Source: Neobacillus bataviensis LMG 21833 (lineage in GTDB: Bacteria > Bacillota > Bacilli > Bacillales > Cytobacillaceae). From it: a stretch of DNA of 64,000 bases. Of this stretch, positions 19,524-28,890 are shown piece by piece; position 1 is the stretch's first letter, and every line of letters starts with the position of its first letter. Under the pieces are notes generated by a model. The model saw nothing but the letters and a program-made list of their open reading frames with translations. It searched no databases and was not told the origin of the DNA. The position numbers and the translations under genes were made by a program. Location of the stretch: the NCBI RefSeq assembly GCF_000307875.1, contig NZ_AJLS01000123.1:1-64000 (forward strand), given 5' to 3'.

Positions 19524-19655
19524 CATCATCGCTCCTTACATACCAACATACCATAAATCAATATGTTCGTCTAAATTGTTAAATATAACTATATGGATGA
19601 AAAAAGTCGGGATTTATTGTATGATTGTAAATAGATAAGAAGAGGAGTGATATTG

Positions 19656-20129
19656 ATGCCTTCAGTTGAAAGCTTTGATTTAGATCATAATGCCGTTAAG
19701 GCTCCATATGTAAGACACTGTGGTGTTCACAAGGTAGGAAGCGACGGTATTGTTAATAAATATGATATTCGGTTTTGCCAGCCAAATAAACAGGCGATGA
19801 AGCCTGATGCGATTCATACACTTGAACATTTGTTAGCCTTCAATATCCGCAAGCATTCGGAAAAATATGACCACTTTGACATTATTGATATTTCACCAAT
19901 GGGCTGCCAAACTGGCTACTATTTAGTTGTAAGCGGCGAACCGACGGTAGAGGAAATTATTGATCTACTTGAAGATACCATGAAGGATGCGGTTGAGATT
20001 ATCGATATTCCAGCTGCAAATGAAAGACAGTGCGGTCAGGCGAAGCTCCATGATTTAGAAGGTGCCAAGCGGTTAATGCGATTCTGGCTTGAGCAAAGTA
20101 AAGAAGAATTAAAGCAAGTGTTTGCTTAA
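19656..20129 (+). CDS. luxS: S-ribosylhomocysteine lyase LuxS
   Basis: LuxS splits S-ribosylhomocysteine into homocysteine and the AI-2 precursor DPD, recycling SAM-derived thiol. The metal ligands His54 and His58 (HTLEHLLA) and Cys126 (ERQCGQ) and the catalytic Cys84 (PMGCQTG) are present at exactly the family positions. I use the ATG at 19656 behind AGAGGAGTGA; a GTG nine bases earlier lies within the ribosome binding site. Length 157 aa equals B. subtilis. It is monocistronic, with its own terminator. Confidence 0.97.
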   Translation: MPSVESFDLDHNAVKAPYVRHCGVHKVGSDGIVNKYDIRFCQPNKQAMKPDAIHTLEHLLAFNIRKHSEKYDHFDIIDISPMGCQTGYYLVVSGEPTVEEIIDLLEDTMKDAVEIIDIPAANERQCGQAKLHDLEGAKRLMRFWLEQSKEELKQVFA

Positions 20130-20132
20130 AGT

Positions 20133-20167
20133 AAAAATTCCTATTCATATTGAATAGGAATTTTTTT
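20133..20167 (+). terminator. Terminator after luxS
   Basis: An 11-bp perfect stem (ATTCCTATTCA at 20137-20147, TGAATAGGAAT at 20151-20161) has a 3-nt loop and a run of seven Ts. The A-run on the left may let it serve the converging small gene too. Confidence 0.9.
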
Positions 20168-20342
20168 ACGCCCTCTTATGGTCTTGGTCAGGTTCTTGTC
20201 GATTGTTGGTCTGATTTAAATATGGATTGTCTTCTAATGGATCCACGCTATGTTTATAATCGTATGCTTTTGATGTTGTAATGACCGCTAGAAGTAAAAC
20301 GACGATAACAATAATAATACCGACTACCATCACAATATACAT
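20166..20342 (-). CDS. Small single-pass membrane protein, YtzI-like
   Basis: The 58-aa product starts with a long hydrophobic helix (MYIVMVVGIIIVIVVLLL), then a short conserved-looking SKAYDYKHSVDPLEDNPY stretch and a polar tail. The DYKHSVDPL motif resembles YtzI-type small proteins of bacilli; function unknown. The ATG at 20342 follows GGGAGGGGAAGAGGA. A longer frame to 20444 has no ribosome binding site. Confidence 0.6.
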   Translation of the reverse strand: MYIVMVVGIIIVIVVLLLAVITTSKAYDYKHSVDPLEDNPYLNQTNNRQEPDQDHKRA

Positions 20343-20394
20343 TCCTCTTCCCCTCCCTATCACATATTGTATCATGAATATTGACAAATTTGCG

Positions 20395-20422
20395 TAAAAA
20401 AAGGAGGCTTTAACAGCCTCCT
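20395..20422 (-). terminator. Terminator of the DUF6154-like gene
   Basis: An 8-bp stem (AGGAGGCT at 20402-20409, AGCCTCCT at 20415-20422) is followed on the minus strand by a run of Ts. Confidence 0.8.
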
Positions 20423-20440
20423 GAATAATAGTATGTAAAA

Positions 20441-20698
20441 TCAATGTATATTTCGAGGATAATACGTATGTGTTCGATGCTGTCCGTACTCTTCTTGGGC
20501 AAATTTACCTTTCAGGCTTTCAATGAGGTATAACCCCATTAAATCGTATAATTCTTGTTTATCCATTTCTTGAATTAATGCAAGAAGATCTTCATGGGAC
20601 ATTTCTTCTAAAAAGGCAAATGTCAGCATGTCAATATCCTCTTCATCACCTGTTAACTTGTTTCGGTACATTTCATATAATTCATCGACTAATTTCAT
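20441..20698 (-). CDS. Small acidic protein of the DUF6154 type
   Basis: The 85-aa product is acidic and mainly helical (MKLVDELYEMYRNKLTGDEE, then EEMSHEDLLALIQEMDKQEL). No membrane segment, signal peptide or catalytic motif is visible. I recall this sequence type from Bacillaceae as DUF6154, but cannot verify it here. GGAGGTGTTGT precedes the ATG. A dedicated terminator shows it is transcribed separately from the YtzI-like gene. Confidence 0.65.
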   Translation of the reverse strand: MKLVDELYEMYRNKLTGDEEDIDMLTFAFLEEMSHEDLLALIQEMDKQELYDLMGLYLIESLKGKFAQEEYGQHRTHTYYPRNIH

Positions 20699-20913
20699 TA
20701 CAACACCTCCATATTAAATATATTGTTACTTATTGGATACCCATAAAAGGAGAAAAAAATCCCTGTCTTTCCATCCCTGAATTGACTGAAAACTCTGTTT
20801 CTTTGATTGTATGTTTATTATAGCGTATTCATTTCTAAAAAATGAGTCGAAATTTGAAAAAGAATAAATTTTTTCTATTTGTACATTACTAAAGAGTAAA
20901 AGGGGATGATGCA

Positions 20914-21231
20914 ATGGATGGACAAAAGAAATCCTATTATATTGACGTTGGAACAGGACATATAACAAGTAATGCGACGAGTTCTACTTGGAGCTATAAA
21001 ATCCAAGCCACTGATGAAGAGATAACCCAGTTACGCGAGTTGTTTAATCAAAACTATTCAACAGAGTGGAAAAACTTCTTTCGTACCCATATTCCATATT
21101 TGGAATATCATCACGATAAAGAAAATGATGCCTATGATAGCACAATTCACCAAGTATATGGTATGCTGCATAAACTTGGTGATGATGAGGCAAAAAGCCA
21201 TATTGAGAGCATGAATATATTACCCAAATAA
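20914..21231 (+). CDS. Conserved hypothetical protein, 105 aa
   Basis: I do not recognise a characterised family. The protein is soluble, with an N-terminal beta-like stretch (KKSYYIDVGTGHIT) followed by a helical region and a His-rich patch (IPYLEYHHDKEND). AGGGGATGATGC precedes the ATG. It has its own terminator and lies upstream of the Nudix gene without overlapping it. Confidence 0.6.
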   Translation: MDGQKKSYYIDVGTGHITSNATSSTWSYKIQATDEEITQLRELFNQNYSTEWKNFFRTHIPYLEYHHDKENDAYDSTIHQVYGMLHKLGDDEAKSHIESMNILPK

Positions 21232-21237
21232 CAAATC

Positions 21238-21272
21238 AGGGAAATCCGCTACTTTAGGATTTTCCTTTTTTT
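21238..21272 (+). terminator. Terminator after the 105-aa gene
   Basis: A 10-bp stem with one G-T pair (AGGGAAATCC at 21238-21247, GGATTTTCCT at 21257-21266) is followed by Ts. Confidence 0.8.
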
Positions 21273-21314
21273 AATTATAATTATATCATTAAAGGAAAAA
21301 CTGGGGCGGTATTA

Positions 21315-21782
21315 ATGAAACAATTTATCGATCGTAATGGAAATAAGGTAGAATTGGTTTTTTCTCATGATGCCTTCGAACAGGAAGCCATGCATGTATT
21401 GGTCATTTGCCAGTATAAGGATGGTTGGATTTTAACTAATCATAAACAACGCGGTCTTGAATTTCCCGGCGGTAAAGTGGAAATGGGGGAAACGCTGGAG
21501 GAAGCAGCAAGACGCGAGACATTAGAGGAAACAGGTGCCATTCTTGGCAGCCTTCAAGTTATTGCTGAGTATAGGGTTACTGACCCAAAAGGTTCTTTCG
21601 TAAAGGCAGTTTTTTGGGGGCAGGTTGAAAGGGTTATGGAAACCAACTCTTACTTTGAAACAAATGGCCCTGTTGTTATCAAGGGAAATCTTTTGCAGCA
21701 GCGTTTTCGGGACGAATTCAGCTTTATCATGCAAGATGAAGTCATCGAGGAATGTATAAAACAAATCCTCACAAAGGAATAG
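21315..21782 (+). CDS. ytkD: Nudix hydrolase YtkD
   Basis: The complete Nudix box is visible (GGKVEMGETLEEA then RRETLEETGA), the Mg-binding loop of enzymes that hydrolyse nucleoside diphosphate derivatives. YtkD of B. subtilis removes 8-oxo-dGTP and other nucleotides; the position next to ytlD and the 155-aa length fit this orthologue. A GGGGCGG ribosome binding site precedes the ATG. Substrate specificity cannot be read from the sequence. Confidence 0.87.
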   Translation: MKQFIDRNGNKVELVFSHDAFEQEAMHVLVICQYKDGWILTNHKQRGLEFPGGKVEMGETLEEAARRETLEETGAILGSLQVIAEYRVTDPKGSFVKAVFWGQVERVMETNSYFETNGPVVIKGNLLQQRFRDEFSFIMQDEVIEECIKQILTKE

Positions 21783-21800
21783 TTTTCATCACTATTCCTT
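21774..21800. terminator. Hairpin between converging ytkD and ytlD
   Basis: A 9-bp perfect inverted repeat (AAGGAATAG at 21774-21782, CTATTCCTT at 21792-21800) spans both stop codons. T-runs are poor on either side, so its termination efficiency is uncertain. Confidence 0.35.
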
Positions 21801-22598
21801 AATGAGTTTTTTCTCTAAAAGTTCCACAAGTTGATACATAATCGTTGCGATTACAGCAATGACTAAAAGCGATAAAAAAACAAGGGTAAAATTAAATACT
21901 TGGAAACCGTAAATGATCATGTAACCAAGACCGCGGGACGATACCAGGAATTCTCCAACAATGACACCGACCCATGATAGGCCGACATTTACCTTTAAGG
22001 TCGAGATAATCGTTGGAAAACTTGCAGGGAGAATTGCTTCTTTAAAGCATTGAAACCTGGTTGCCCCAAACGTACGCAGTACTTTTAAATAATTTGGATC
22101 CACCTCTTTAAATGAGGTATAAACGACAATCGTGGTAATGATGACTGAGATAATCGCACCCATAGCGATTATCGATGGGTACCCTGGACTTAAGCAGACA
22201 ATCAAAATCGGGCCGAGTGCCACTTTCGGCATGGCATTAAGGACAACAAGATAGGGATCAAGAATTTTCTGAACCAGCGGTGACCACCAGAGGATGGCCG
22301 CTAAAATTGTACCGAGTAAGGTACCAAGGATAAAGCCAAAAATGGTTTCAGTTAGGGTTACACCCGTATGTGTTAATAGAGAGCCATCTTGAATTTTATT
22401 TAAAAATAGGTTCCATATTTTTGACGGCGAACTGAAAATCAGCGGGTCAATCCATTGCTTCCCACTTGCAAGCTCCCAGCTGGAAAAAAAGACGGCAAAT
22501 ATGACGGCTTGATAAAACCGAACCCATCTTTTTTCTATTTTTAATGACTGAATGTAGTTTCTATGGAGGAGTTCAAGCTTATTCTTTTCCTGGCTCAA
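21792..22598 (-). CDS. ytlD: ABC transporter permease YtlD (NitT/TauT type)
   Basis: This is the membrane subunit of an importer of the nitrate/sulfonate/thiamine-precursor class. It has about six transmembrane segments and the EAA loop region ([21 protein letters not shown]) that contacts the ATPase. An in-frame TTG at 22598, ten bases after AAGGAG and 20 bp inside ytlC, gives 268 aa and is the best start; the frame also runs back to 22664, but that part duplicates ytlC coding sequence. It forms an operon with ytlC and ytlA. Confidence 0.87.
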   Translation of the reverse strand: MSQEKNKLELLHRNYIQSLKIEKRWVRFYQAVIFAVFFSSWELASGKQWIDPLIFSSPSKIWNLFLNKIQDGSLLTHTGVTLTETIFGFILGTLLGTILAAILWWSPLVQKILDPYLVVLNAMPKVALGPILIVCLSPGYPSIIAMGAIISVIITTIVVYTSFKEVDPNYLKVLRTFGATRFQCFKEAILPASFPTIISTLKVNVGLSWVGVIVGEFLVSSRGLGYMIIYGFQVFNFTLVFLSLLVIAVIATIMYQLVELLEKKLIKE

Positions 22599-23355
22599 GG
22601 GACTCCAACTCCTTCCATATGGATTGAAAGATGCTTGGGTATAATTCATGATTTCTTGCTTCAAACGGTGATATTTTTTTTAGTTCCTCCGGCATTTCAA
22701 AGATTTTATGGATCCTGCCAGGACTGGGTGAAAGCAAAAAGACACGATCACTCATAGCAATAGCCTCACCGATATCATGGGTAACAAGAATGGCAGTTTT
22801 CCCAAATTCATCTAATGTTTGCGATACTAAATCCTCTAGTTTCAATTTTGTTTGGTAATCGAGGGCGGAAAAGGGTTCATCAAGCATTAACAGTTTTGGT
22901 TCTGTTGCCAATGTCCTCACAAGGGCAACCCGTTGTCTCATTCCGCCTGACAATTGCTTAGGCAACTGTTTTTCCACCCCGCCGAGGCCTATTTGGTCTA
23001 GTAGGTTAAGTGCGGCGGATTTGTTTTTTTCGTTTAGCTGCTTTGATAATTTTAGGCCCATCAGGATATTTTCTTCAATCGTTTTCCAGGGAAACAAATA
23101 ATCTTGCTGCAGCATATAGCCGATTTGATTTTTTGCCGTAGAAACTGGTTTGTTTTCTAATAAAACAGTTCCCTGGGTTGGTTTAAGTAAGCTTGAAATA
23201 ATTGAAAGCAGGGTAGTCTTACCACAGCCACTTGGGCCGAGGAGGGAGACAAACTCTCCTTCCTCAACCGTAAATGTAATATCGGAGAGGGCCGTGGTGG
23301 CAGAGGCTTTGGTGAAATAGGTGTGATGAATATCTTGAACGTGTAAAAAGCTCAT
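22579..23355 (-). CDS. ytlC: ABC transporter ATP-binding protein YtlC
   Basis: The ATPase subunit has Walker [10 protein letters not shown], a Q-loop in [10 protein letters not shown], the signature [11 protein letters not shown], Walker [13 protein letters not shown] and the switch histidine in ILVTHD. It is 258 aa, typical for SsuB/TauB-like ATPases. It lies between the binding protein and the permease and overlaps the latter. Confidence 0.92.
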   Translation of the reverse strand: MSFLHVQDIHHTYFTKASATTALSDITFTVEEGEFVSLLGPSGCGKTTLLSIISSLLKPTQGTVLLENKPVSTAKNQIGYMLQQDYLFPWKTIEENILMGLKLSKQLNEKNKSAALNLLDQIGLGGVEKQLPKQLSGGMRQRVALVRTLATEPKLLMLDEPFSALDYQTKLKLEDLVSQTLDEFGKTAILVTHDIGEAIAMSDRVFLLSPSPGRIHKIFEMPEELKKISPFEARNHELYPSIFQSIWKELESLEPGKE

Positions 23356-23376
23356 TTAAACGGCCTCCCTTTCCCA

Positions 23377-24393
23377 TTATTTTTTTATAACCTTTTCAGC
23401 CACTTCTGTATTTACAAGTGTTTTATGATTGACCTCTTTTGGAAGCTCCCCCGCTTCCTTCATGATGTTTTGGAGATTGTTCCATTCTTCTTCATCCAAA
23501 ATAGGGTCAGTTGCAAACGAGCCTTGACTCTTATAGCGCTCGACAACAGTTGTCATGATGGCAAGGTCGGTGTCAGGGAAATATGGTTCAACCGCTTTGG
23601 CAATTTCTTCGGCACTGTGGGATTCCACCCATTTTTGCGCCTTGTAGACCGCTCGGGTGAATTTTTCAATCGTCGCTTTGTTTTCTTTCATATAGCTTTC
23701 TTTCGCCATGAAGGTGGTATATGGAACATGGCCGGATTCTTTTCCAAAGGAAGCAACAATATGGCCTTTTCCTTCTTTTTCAAAAATACTTGCGGTTGGT
23801 TCAAATAATTGAACGAATTCCCCCGTCCCGGAGGCAAAAGCATTGGCAATATTTGCAAAGTCAATATTTTGGATTAAATTTAAATCTTTGTGCGGATCAA
23901 TGCCGTGCTTCTTTAAGACAAATTCACCGACCATTTGCGGCATGCCGCCTTTACGCTGGCCTAGGAAGGTTTTTCCTTTTAATAAATCCCATGAGAAGTT
24001 ATCGATTTTATCTCTTGCCACAAGGAACGTGCCATCGGTCTGAGTTAATTGTGCAAAATTGATGACCGGGTCATTTGCGCCCTGGGCATAAACATAAATC
24101 GATGTTTCTGACCCAACAAGGGCAACATCGGCTCCCCCTGAAATAAGGGCTGTCATTGTTTTGTCGCCGCCGGGAGTAGTCGTTAGAGTGACATCCAACC
24201 CTTCAGCCTTGAAAAATCCTTTTGCTAAAGCAACATATTGCGGGGCATAGAAAATGGATCGGGTCACTTCTGCGATTCGAACTTTTTCTAATTTCTTTGT
24301 CTCCGATTTGGAAGCATTATTACAAGCGGCTAATGAAAACATGAGGATAGCAATGAGAAGAAAGGAGAAACTGAACTTTAATGATTTTTTCAT
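23377..24393 (-). CDS. ytlA: ABC transporter substrate-binding lipoprotein YtlA
   Basis: The protein has a lipoprotein signal peptide (LMFSLAACNN, acylated Cys near residue 24) and an NMT1/SsuA-like periplasmic-binding fold (RSIFYAPQYVALAKGFFKAEGLDV at the start of the mature part, then GGADVALVGSE). Such proteins bind sulfonates, nitrate or thiamine pyrimidine precursors. I saw no TPP riboswitch upstream, so the substrate remains open. AGGAGGTTC precedes the ATG. It is the first gene of the operon. Confidence 0.88.
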   Translation of the reverse strand: MKKSLKFSFSFLLIAILMFSLAACNNASKSETKKLEKVRIAEVTRSIFYAPQYVALAKGFFKAEGLDVTLTTTPGGDKTMTALISGGADVALVGSETSIYVYAQGANDPVINFAQLTQTDGTFLVARDKIDNFSWDLLKGKTFLGQRKGGMPQMVGEFVLKKHGIDPHKDLNLIQNIDFANIANAFASGTGEFVQLFEPTASIFEKEGKGHIVASFGKESGHVPYTTFMAKESYMKENKATIEKFTRAVYKAQKWVESHSAEEIAKAVEPYFPDTDLAIMTTVVERYKSQGSFATDPILDEEEWNNLQNIMKEAGELPKEVNHKTLVNTEVAEKVIKK

Positions 24394-24511
24394 AAAATGA
24401 ACCTCCTTAGTACCATTAAAAAATCTGGGCTAATTGCCTAAGATATCGTATGAAAAGAAGAAAAATGTGTGAATGCCCAGTTAGTAAAAATTTTAAAAGG
24501 AAGTATTGCAG

Positions 24512-25300
24512 ATGAACACCAATAATGGAAAAATCCTTGAATATACACGCTTTCCTTCGCCAAATCCTAAAGTGGAGTTAACTTTAATTACCTATCTTTC
24601 AAATGGATTAAGGGTGAAAGGGATGCTTGCGACCCCAATCGGTGAAGAACCGCTGGATGGGTTTCTTTATTTACGCGGCGGTATAAAAAATGTTGGAAAG
24701 GTACGACCCGCCCGTATTGCCCAGTTTGCTTCCGAGGGCTTTATTGTATTTGCCCCTTTTTACCGTGGCAATCAAGGCGGGGAGGGGAATGAGGATTTTG
24801 CCGGGGAAGACAGGGAGGATGCCTTTTCAGCTTATTTGCTGTTAAAATCTTTGTCGAGGGTTCGAGATATTCATATCTTTGGTTTTTCCCGAGGCGGTGT
24901 AATGGCGTTGATGACTGGAATACACTTTCCAGATGCAGCAACCGTTGTCACATGGGGTGGGGTGAGTGACATGACTCTTACATATAAGGAGCGGAAAGAT
25001 TTACGGAGGATGATGAAACGGGTCATTGGCGGTACCCCCGAGAAGTTTCCGGAACGATATCAAGAGCGCACACCTTTATTCGAAATCGAAAGACTGGTGG
25101 CGCCTGTCCTGATTATTCATGGTGTAAAGGATCATGATGTATCAGTAGAGCATGCGTACCGTCTTGAAAGAAGACTAAGGTCACTGGGAAAACCTGTTGA
25201 TTGCTGGTTTTTTGATGAATTTACTCACTATTTCCCACCGGCAATAAATAGAAAAGTCGTGACGGATTTATCAAAGTGGATGAAAAACCGGGGCAAATGA
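24512..25300 (+). CDS. ytmA: Alpha/beta hydrolase YtmA (prolyl-oligopeptidase type)
   Basis: The protein has the nucleophile elbow GFSRGG, an aspartate in IIHGVKDHDVSVEHA and a histidine in DEFTHYFPP, which form the Ser-Asp-His triad of the S9/DLH-like hydrolases. There is no signal peptide, so it acts in the cytosol. The ATG at 24512 has AAAGGAAG nine bases upstream; an in-frame TTG at 24506 is less well placed. Length 262 aa matches B. subtilis YtmA; the substrate is unknown. Confidence 0.85.
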   Translation: MNTNNGKILEYTRFPSPNPKVELTLITYLSNGLRVKGMLATPIGEEPLDGFLYLRGGIKNVGKVRPARIAQFASEGFIVFAPFYRGNQGGEGNEDFAGEDREDAFSAYLLLKSLSRVRDIHIFGFSRGGVMALMTGIHFPDAATVVTWGGVSDMTLTYKERKDLRRMMKRVIGGTPEKFPERYQERTPLFEIERLVAPVLIIHGVKDHDVSVEHAYRLERRLRSLGKPVDCWFFDEFTHYFPPAINRKVVTDLSKWMKNRGK

Positions 25301-25342
25301 TGGTAATATATAGTTAATACAAGCAGAGGAGCGGATGATTTT

Positions 25343-25585
25343 ATGGGTATGCCCCTTGAGTTAAATACAATGATCGTAACAAAAGGCAGGGAGAAGAGAG
25401 TAGAGGAAAATCTTTTTGTGCTCGTAAAGGAAGGATATAGACTTTATCCGATAGATATTCCCATTGATGTAAAGAAAACGATGGACAGTGATTCAAGTGG
25501 ATCTGCAGTAATCAAAAAAGTGGAGTGGGAAAATAGCAGTACAACCATCACCTATCAATTGGTATCATTAAATTCGACGAACTAA
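25343..25585 (+). CDS. ytmB: DUF2584 family protein YtmB
   Basis: This 80-aa soluble protein (MGMPLELNTMIVTKGRE then GYRLYPIDIPIDVKK) matches the YtmB/DUF2584 family of bacilli, of unknown function. AGAGGAGCGG precedes the ATG. As in B. subtilis it follows ytmA, 42 bp downstream, and is closed by a terminator. Confidence 0.8.
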   Translation: MGMPLELNTMIVTKGREKRVEENLFVLVKEGYRLYPIDIPIDVKKTMDSDSSGSAVIKKVEWENSSTTITYQLVSLNSTN

Positions 25586-25614
25586 AGCAGGGGGGCATTA
25601 CTCCTGCTTTTTCT
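25584..25614 (+). terminator. Terminator after ytmB
   Basis: A 10-bp stem with one G-T pair (25584-25593 with 25601-25610) is followed by a T-rich tract. Confidence 0.8.
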
Positions 25615-25627
25615 TTTGAATAAAAAG

Positions 25628-25653
25628 TGTAATAAACGCTTTATACATACGTC
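25628..25653 (+). promoter_or_regulatory. Candidate ECF-type autoregulatory promoter
   Basis: TGTAAT (25628-25633) and CGTC (25650-25653) are separated by 16 bp, close to the TGAAAC-N16-CGTC/CGTA pattern of Bacillus ECF promoters. It lies 52 bp upstream of the sigma factor start, the usual place for autoregulation. Confidence 0.45.
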
Positions 25654-25704
25654 TTATTAGTAGATATATAAAGAAATAGAGATTGTTAGAAAGGGGGAAT
25701 TTAT

Positions 25705-26229
25705 TTGGAACGGGGCCATCAGATAGAGACATGGTTTATTCAATATGAGAAGGATGTGACGAATTATCTTGTTTATTATACGGGCACCACGGATGTCGAG
25801 GATTTGGTTCAGGAAACCTTTTTAAGGGCATTTCGCGCCTTTAGCAGCTTTAAAAACGAATCAAGTCCGAAAACATGGCTGATCTCAATTGCCAGAAACA
25901 CGGCAATCGATTTTTATCGAAAAAAATCTGTGTGGCAGCGATTAAAGGAACGACTGGATCAAGAGTCATCGAATCATCATGAACTACAAACAGAAGAGAA
26001 ATTAATAAGAAAAATGGAGTATGCCCACTTATACGATGCAATTAACAAATTAAAGCCAAATTACCGGGACGTAATATTATTAAGGGGTATCGCTGAGCTT
26101 TCTGCCAAGGATGCAGGTCAGGTTCTTGGCTGGTCGGAAAATAAAGTGAATGTGACCTTTTTTCGGGCAGTGAAAAAACTAAATGAGCAGTTAAAGGAGG
26201 GTGATTATTTTGAGTCATTTATCGGATAA
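25705..26229 (+). CDS. ECF-type RNA polymerase sigma factor
   Basis: The 174-aa protein has region 2 (DVEDLVQETFLRAFRAFSSF and the TWLISIARNTAIDFYRKK helix) and region 4 (LKPNYRDVILLRGIAELSAKDAGQVLGWSENKVNVTFFRAVKKL), the two-domain layout of extracytoplasmic function sigma factors. The start is TTG at 25705 with AAAGGGGG upstream. It overlaps the following membrane protein by 20 bp, the usual sigma/anti-sigma coupling. I cannot assign it to a named B. subtilis ECF factor. Confidence 0.88.
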   Translation: MERGHQIETWFIQYEKDVTNYLVYYTGTTDVEDLVQETFLRAFRAFSSFKNESSPKTWLISIARNTAIDFYRKKSVWQRLKERLDQESSNHHELQTEEKLIRKMEYAHLYDAINKLKPNYRDVILLRGIAELSAKDAGQVLGWSENKVNVTFFRAVKKLNEQLKEGDYFESFIG

Positions 26230-27178
26230 AGAACTGCTTGAAGTGTTAGCGGATTTCCCAAAGCATGAACTAACCACTATTCAACGTACGGAAATGTTAA
26301 AAAAATTTAGTAGTAGTGCAGGCTCCCATAAACCCAAGAGGCAATTTCCTGTTCAACGGATCGCAGCTTTAGCAGCTGTGTTTATCTTGATTCTAATTGC
26401 GCCCATCCTTTATTTTACGAACGGGGGGGATAGTGCCCCCAGATCTGGTTCTACAAATATAGAAGCCCAGGAAGGTGACTATTTTGCTTTAAAAGATGAG
26501 AGCGGTAAACCGCTTTACGGAGACAGTAATTTCGGTATTCCAAACAAGGTCAGCTTACTGGCTCCGAAGGAATGGGTAGTATGGGATCAGCGAGCAACAA
26601 GCAAAATCATGGTTTTTTTATGGGGGAAGGATTTAGCGCCAGATCCAACACTTTCTATCGATGCTACACATGAAGCAACAGGAATAAAACAACATCTTTC
26701 TACCTCACGCTTATCAGGTGGGATGTATGGGGCCGATGCCCATGCTTTAGTAACCTTTACACCTTTTGATAAAAGAGGAAAATGGAATCTGGAATTCACT
26801 GTATCCAACACTTCGGGGGAAAAGAGAAAGATTGGCGAATTTCCTATTTATGTGAAGGATCACTATGTCTTATTAGGTTCTAAGGGTACCTTATTGATTT
26901 CCCAAGAAGATTTGTATGCCGGTTTTTATAATGATGCCTATATCGAGGTGTCAGGAGAAAACCTTCCAGAGGAAATCGAATTAGAGATTACCAGCGAAGA
27001 AGACCCAACGAATATCTCCAAGTTTACCTTTAAAGAAAAGACAGATTATACGACGACGGATGGAGAAAAAATCTCCATGTACAAAGGGGATTTTCAAATT
27101 AAGAAAAGCGGTAGATATAGTTTTGGTGTGCTGGGCGAATCGAATCCTGTCATCATAGGAAAACCGACTGATCAATAA
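26210..27178 (+). CDS. Putative membrane anti-sigma factor
   Basis: The 322-aa protein has a short cytoplasmic N-terminus (MSHLSDKELLEVLADFPKHEL), one transmembrane segment at about residues 51-69 and a large external domain of about 250 residues. The cytoplasmic segment would bind the sigma factor encoded upstream; the outer domain contains immunoglobulin-like beta segments (KRGKWNLEFTVSNTSGE) and may sense envelope conditions. No ZAS zinc motif (HxxxCxxC) is seen. The TTG at 26210 has AAGGAGG at optimal distance. The anti-sigma role is inferred from topology and gene overlap. Confidence 0.7.
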   Translation: MSHLSDKELLEVLADFPKHELTTIQRTEMLKKFSSSAGSHKPKRQFPVQRIAALAAVFILILIAPILYFTNGGDSAPRSGSTNIEAQEGDYFALKDESGKPLYGDSNFGIPNKVSLLAPKEWVVWDQRATSKIMVFLWGKDLAPDPTLSIDATHEATGIKQHLSTSRLSGGMYGADAHALVTFTPFDKRGKWNLEFTVSNTSGEKRKIGEFPIYVKDHYVLLGSKGTLLISQEDLYAGFYNDAYIEVSGENLPEEIELEITSEEDPTNISKFTFKEKTDYTTTDGEKISMYKGDFQIKKSGRYSFGVLGESNPVIIGKPTDQ

Positions 27179-27182
27179 AGCA

Positions 27183-27213
27183 AAAAGCGATTCTTCAACA
27201 GAATCGCTTTTTT
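27183..27213. terminator. Bidirectional terminator between the anti-sigma gene and pckA
   Basis: A 12-bp perfect stem (27183-27194 with 27200-27211) and a 5-nt loop have A- and T-runs on the two sides. Confidence 0.9.
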
Positions 27214-27225
27214 ACTAATGTTCAG

Positions 27226-28812
27226 TTAAGCAACAGGGCCGCCCTCTTCTTCAATTTCAGCAGATACATCCGTAAACTTTTTAAAGTTTTCACGGAATTT
27301 ACCAGCAAGTTCCTTTGCCTTCACTTCATAAACATGTGAATCTGCCCATGTTTTATTCGGCTGCAAGACTTCGTCAGGTACACCGGCAATATGAAGAGGA
27401 ATATTTAAACCGAAAATTTCATCTTTGACCATTTCCACATGGTTTAGTTCGCCTTCTAATGCTGCTTGAACCATAGCTCTTGTGTAGGAAAGTTTCATCC
27501 GGCTGCCGACACCGTACTCGCCGCCAGTCCAGCCTGTGTTCACTAAGAAGACATTCGCATTGTGTTCTAGTATTTTTTCACCAAGCATCTCCGCATAACG
27601 TGTGGCAGGAAGCGGCAGGAATGGTGCACCAAAGCAGGTGGAGAAGGTGGCTTCCGGTGATGTAACACCACGCTCAGTTCCGGCAAGCTTTGACGTGTAC
27701 CCACTTAAGAAATGGTACATGGCTTGTTCTTTTGTTAATTTTGAAATTGGAGGCAGGACACCGAATGCATCAGCTGTTAAAAACACGATTGTATTTGGGT
27801 GACCGGCAATGCTTGGTTGAATAATATTATCAATTGCTTCGATTGGGTAAGCTGCTCGTGTATTCTCTGTCAAAGTTCCGTCATCATAATCCGGAATGCG
27901 TGATTCCAGGTTCATGACAACGTTCTCAAGAACGGTACCAAAGCGGATGGCATCAAAGATTTGCGGCTCTTTTTCACGCGAAAGATTAATACATTTGGCA
28001 TAGCAGCCGCCCTCAACATTAAAAACCCCGTTGGATGACCAACCATGTTCATCATCGCCAATCAACTTGCGATTAGGATCTGCTGATAATGTCGTTTTAC
28101 CTGTTCCGGATAAACCAAAGAATAAAGCAACATCCCCTTCGGAACCAACATTCGCCGAACAATGCATGGATAGAATATTATTCTCAGGCAACAAATAATT
28201 CATGACAGAAAAAATAGACTTTTTCATTTCACCGGCATACTCAGTACCGCCGATTAATATGATTCTTTGTTCAAATGAAATAATAATAAAGGTTTCCGAG
28301 TTAGTGCCATCGACAGCCGGATTAGCCTTGAAATTTGGTGCGGTAATTACCGTAAATCCGGTATCATCTGCCAATAAATCATCTTCAGACGGACGAATGA
28401 ACAATTGATGAGCAAATAAATTATGCCATGCATACTCATTGACAACCTGAATGGGTAAGCGAGACTTTATATCAGCACCGGCAAACCCTTTGAATACAAA
28501 AATTTCATCTTTTTGTTTTAAGTATTCTAGAACTTTATGATATAGTTTAGTGAAAACTGCTTCAGAAATTGGTTGATTCGTCGGTCCCCAATCGATTTTA
28601 TCCTTCGAAGACTCTTCCATCACAATAAATTTATCTTGCGGGGAACGGCCTGTATATTTACCGGTTGAGACACTTACAGCTCCTGTCGAGGTTAATGCCC
28701 CTTCATTACGGCTTAGGATTTTTTCAACTAATTGGGGAACGGACAATTGTATTTGGGCATGACTTTCTTGTAATAATTGTTTTAATTCATTTGGAATATG
28801 AACAGAATTCAT
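27226..28812 (-). CDS. pckA: ATP-dependent phosphoenolpyruvate carboxykinase PckA
   Basis: PckA converts oxaloacetate to phosphoenolpyruvate for gluconeogenesis. The kinase P-loop [13 protein letters not shown], the metal-binding [11 protein letters not shown] stretch and the [12 protein letters not shown] motif are intact. Length 528 aa is standard. GGTAGGG precedes the ATG at a slightly long distance. The promoter region carries a match to the CcpN operator, fitting repression during glycolytic growth. It is divergent from metK, as in B. subtilis. Confidence 0.97.
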   Translation of the reverse strand: MNSVHIPNELKQLLQESHAQIQLSVPQLVEKILSRNEGALTSTGAVSVSTGKYTGRSPQDKFIVMEESSKDKIDWGPTNQPISEAVFTKLYHKVLEYLKQKDEIFVFKGFAGADIKSRLPIQVVNEYAWHNLFAHQLFIRPSEDDLLADDTGFTVITAPNFKANPAVDGTNSETFIIISFEQRIILIGGTEYAGEMKKSIFSVMNYLLPENNILSMHCSANVGSEGDVALFFGLSGTGKTTLSADPNRKLIGDDEHGWSSNGVFNVEGGCYAKCINLSREKEPQIFDAIRFGTVLENVVMNLESRIPDYDDGTLTENTRAAYPIEAIDNIIQPSIAGHPNTIVFLTADAFGVLPPISKLTKEQAMYHFLSGYTSKLAGTERGVTSPEATFSTCFGAPFLPLPATRYAEMLGEKILEHNANVFLVNTGWTGGEYGVGSRMKLSYTRAMVQAALEGELNHVEMVKDEIFGLNIPLHIAGVPDEVLQPNKTWADSHVYEVKAKELAGKFRENFKKFTDVSAEIEEEGGPVA

Positions 28813-28862
28813 TTATAGAACCCTACCTTTATTTTGTTTTTTATTATCATAATATGATGAAT

Positions 28863-28890
28863 AGTATAACACATTCAGAGTAATAGTCTA
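28863..28890 (-). promoter_or_regulatory. pckA promoter with a CcpN-type operator
   Basis: On the minus strand TAGACT (28885-28890) and TATACT (28863-28868) are spaced by 16 bp, with a TGn extension before the -10. The -10 overlaps TGTGTTATACT (28863-28873), an exact match to the CcpN consensus TRTGHYATAYW as I recall it. A 9-bp inverted repeat, AATAGTATA and TATACTATT, flanks the whole promoter. Confidence 0.55.

Noticed and set aside
24394..24511. TPP riboswitch upstream of ytlA
   Set aside because: No CTGAGA or ACCTGATC-type core is present in the leader, so thiamine control is not supported.
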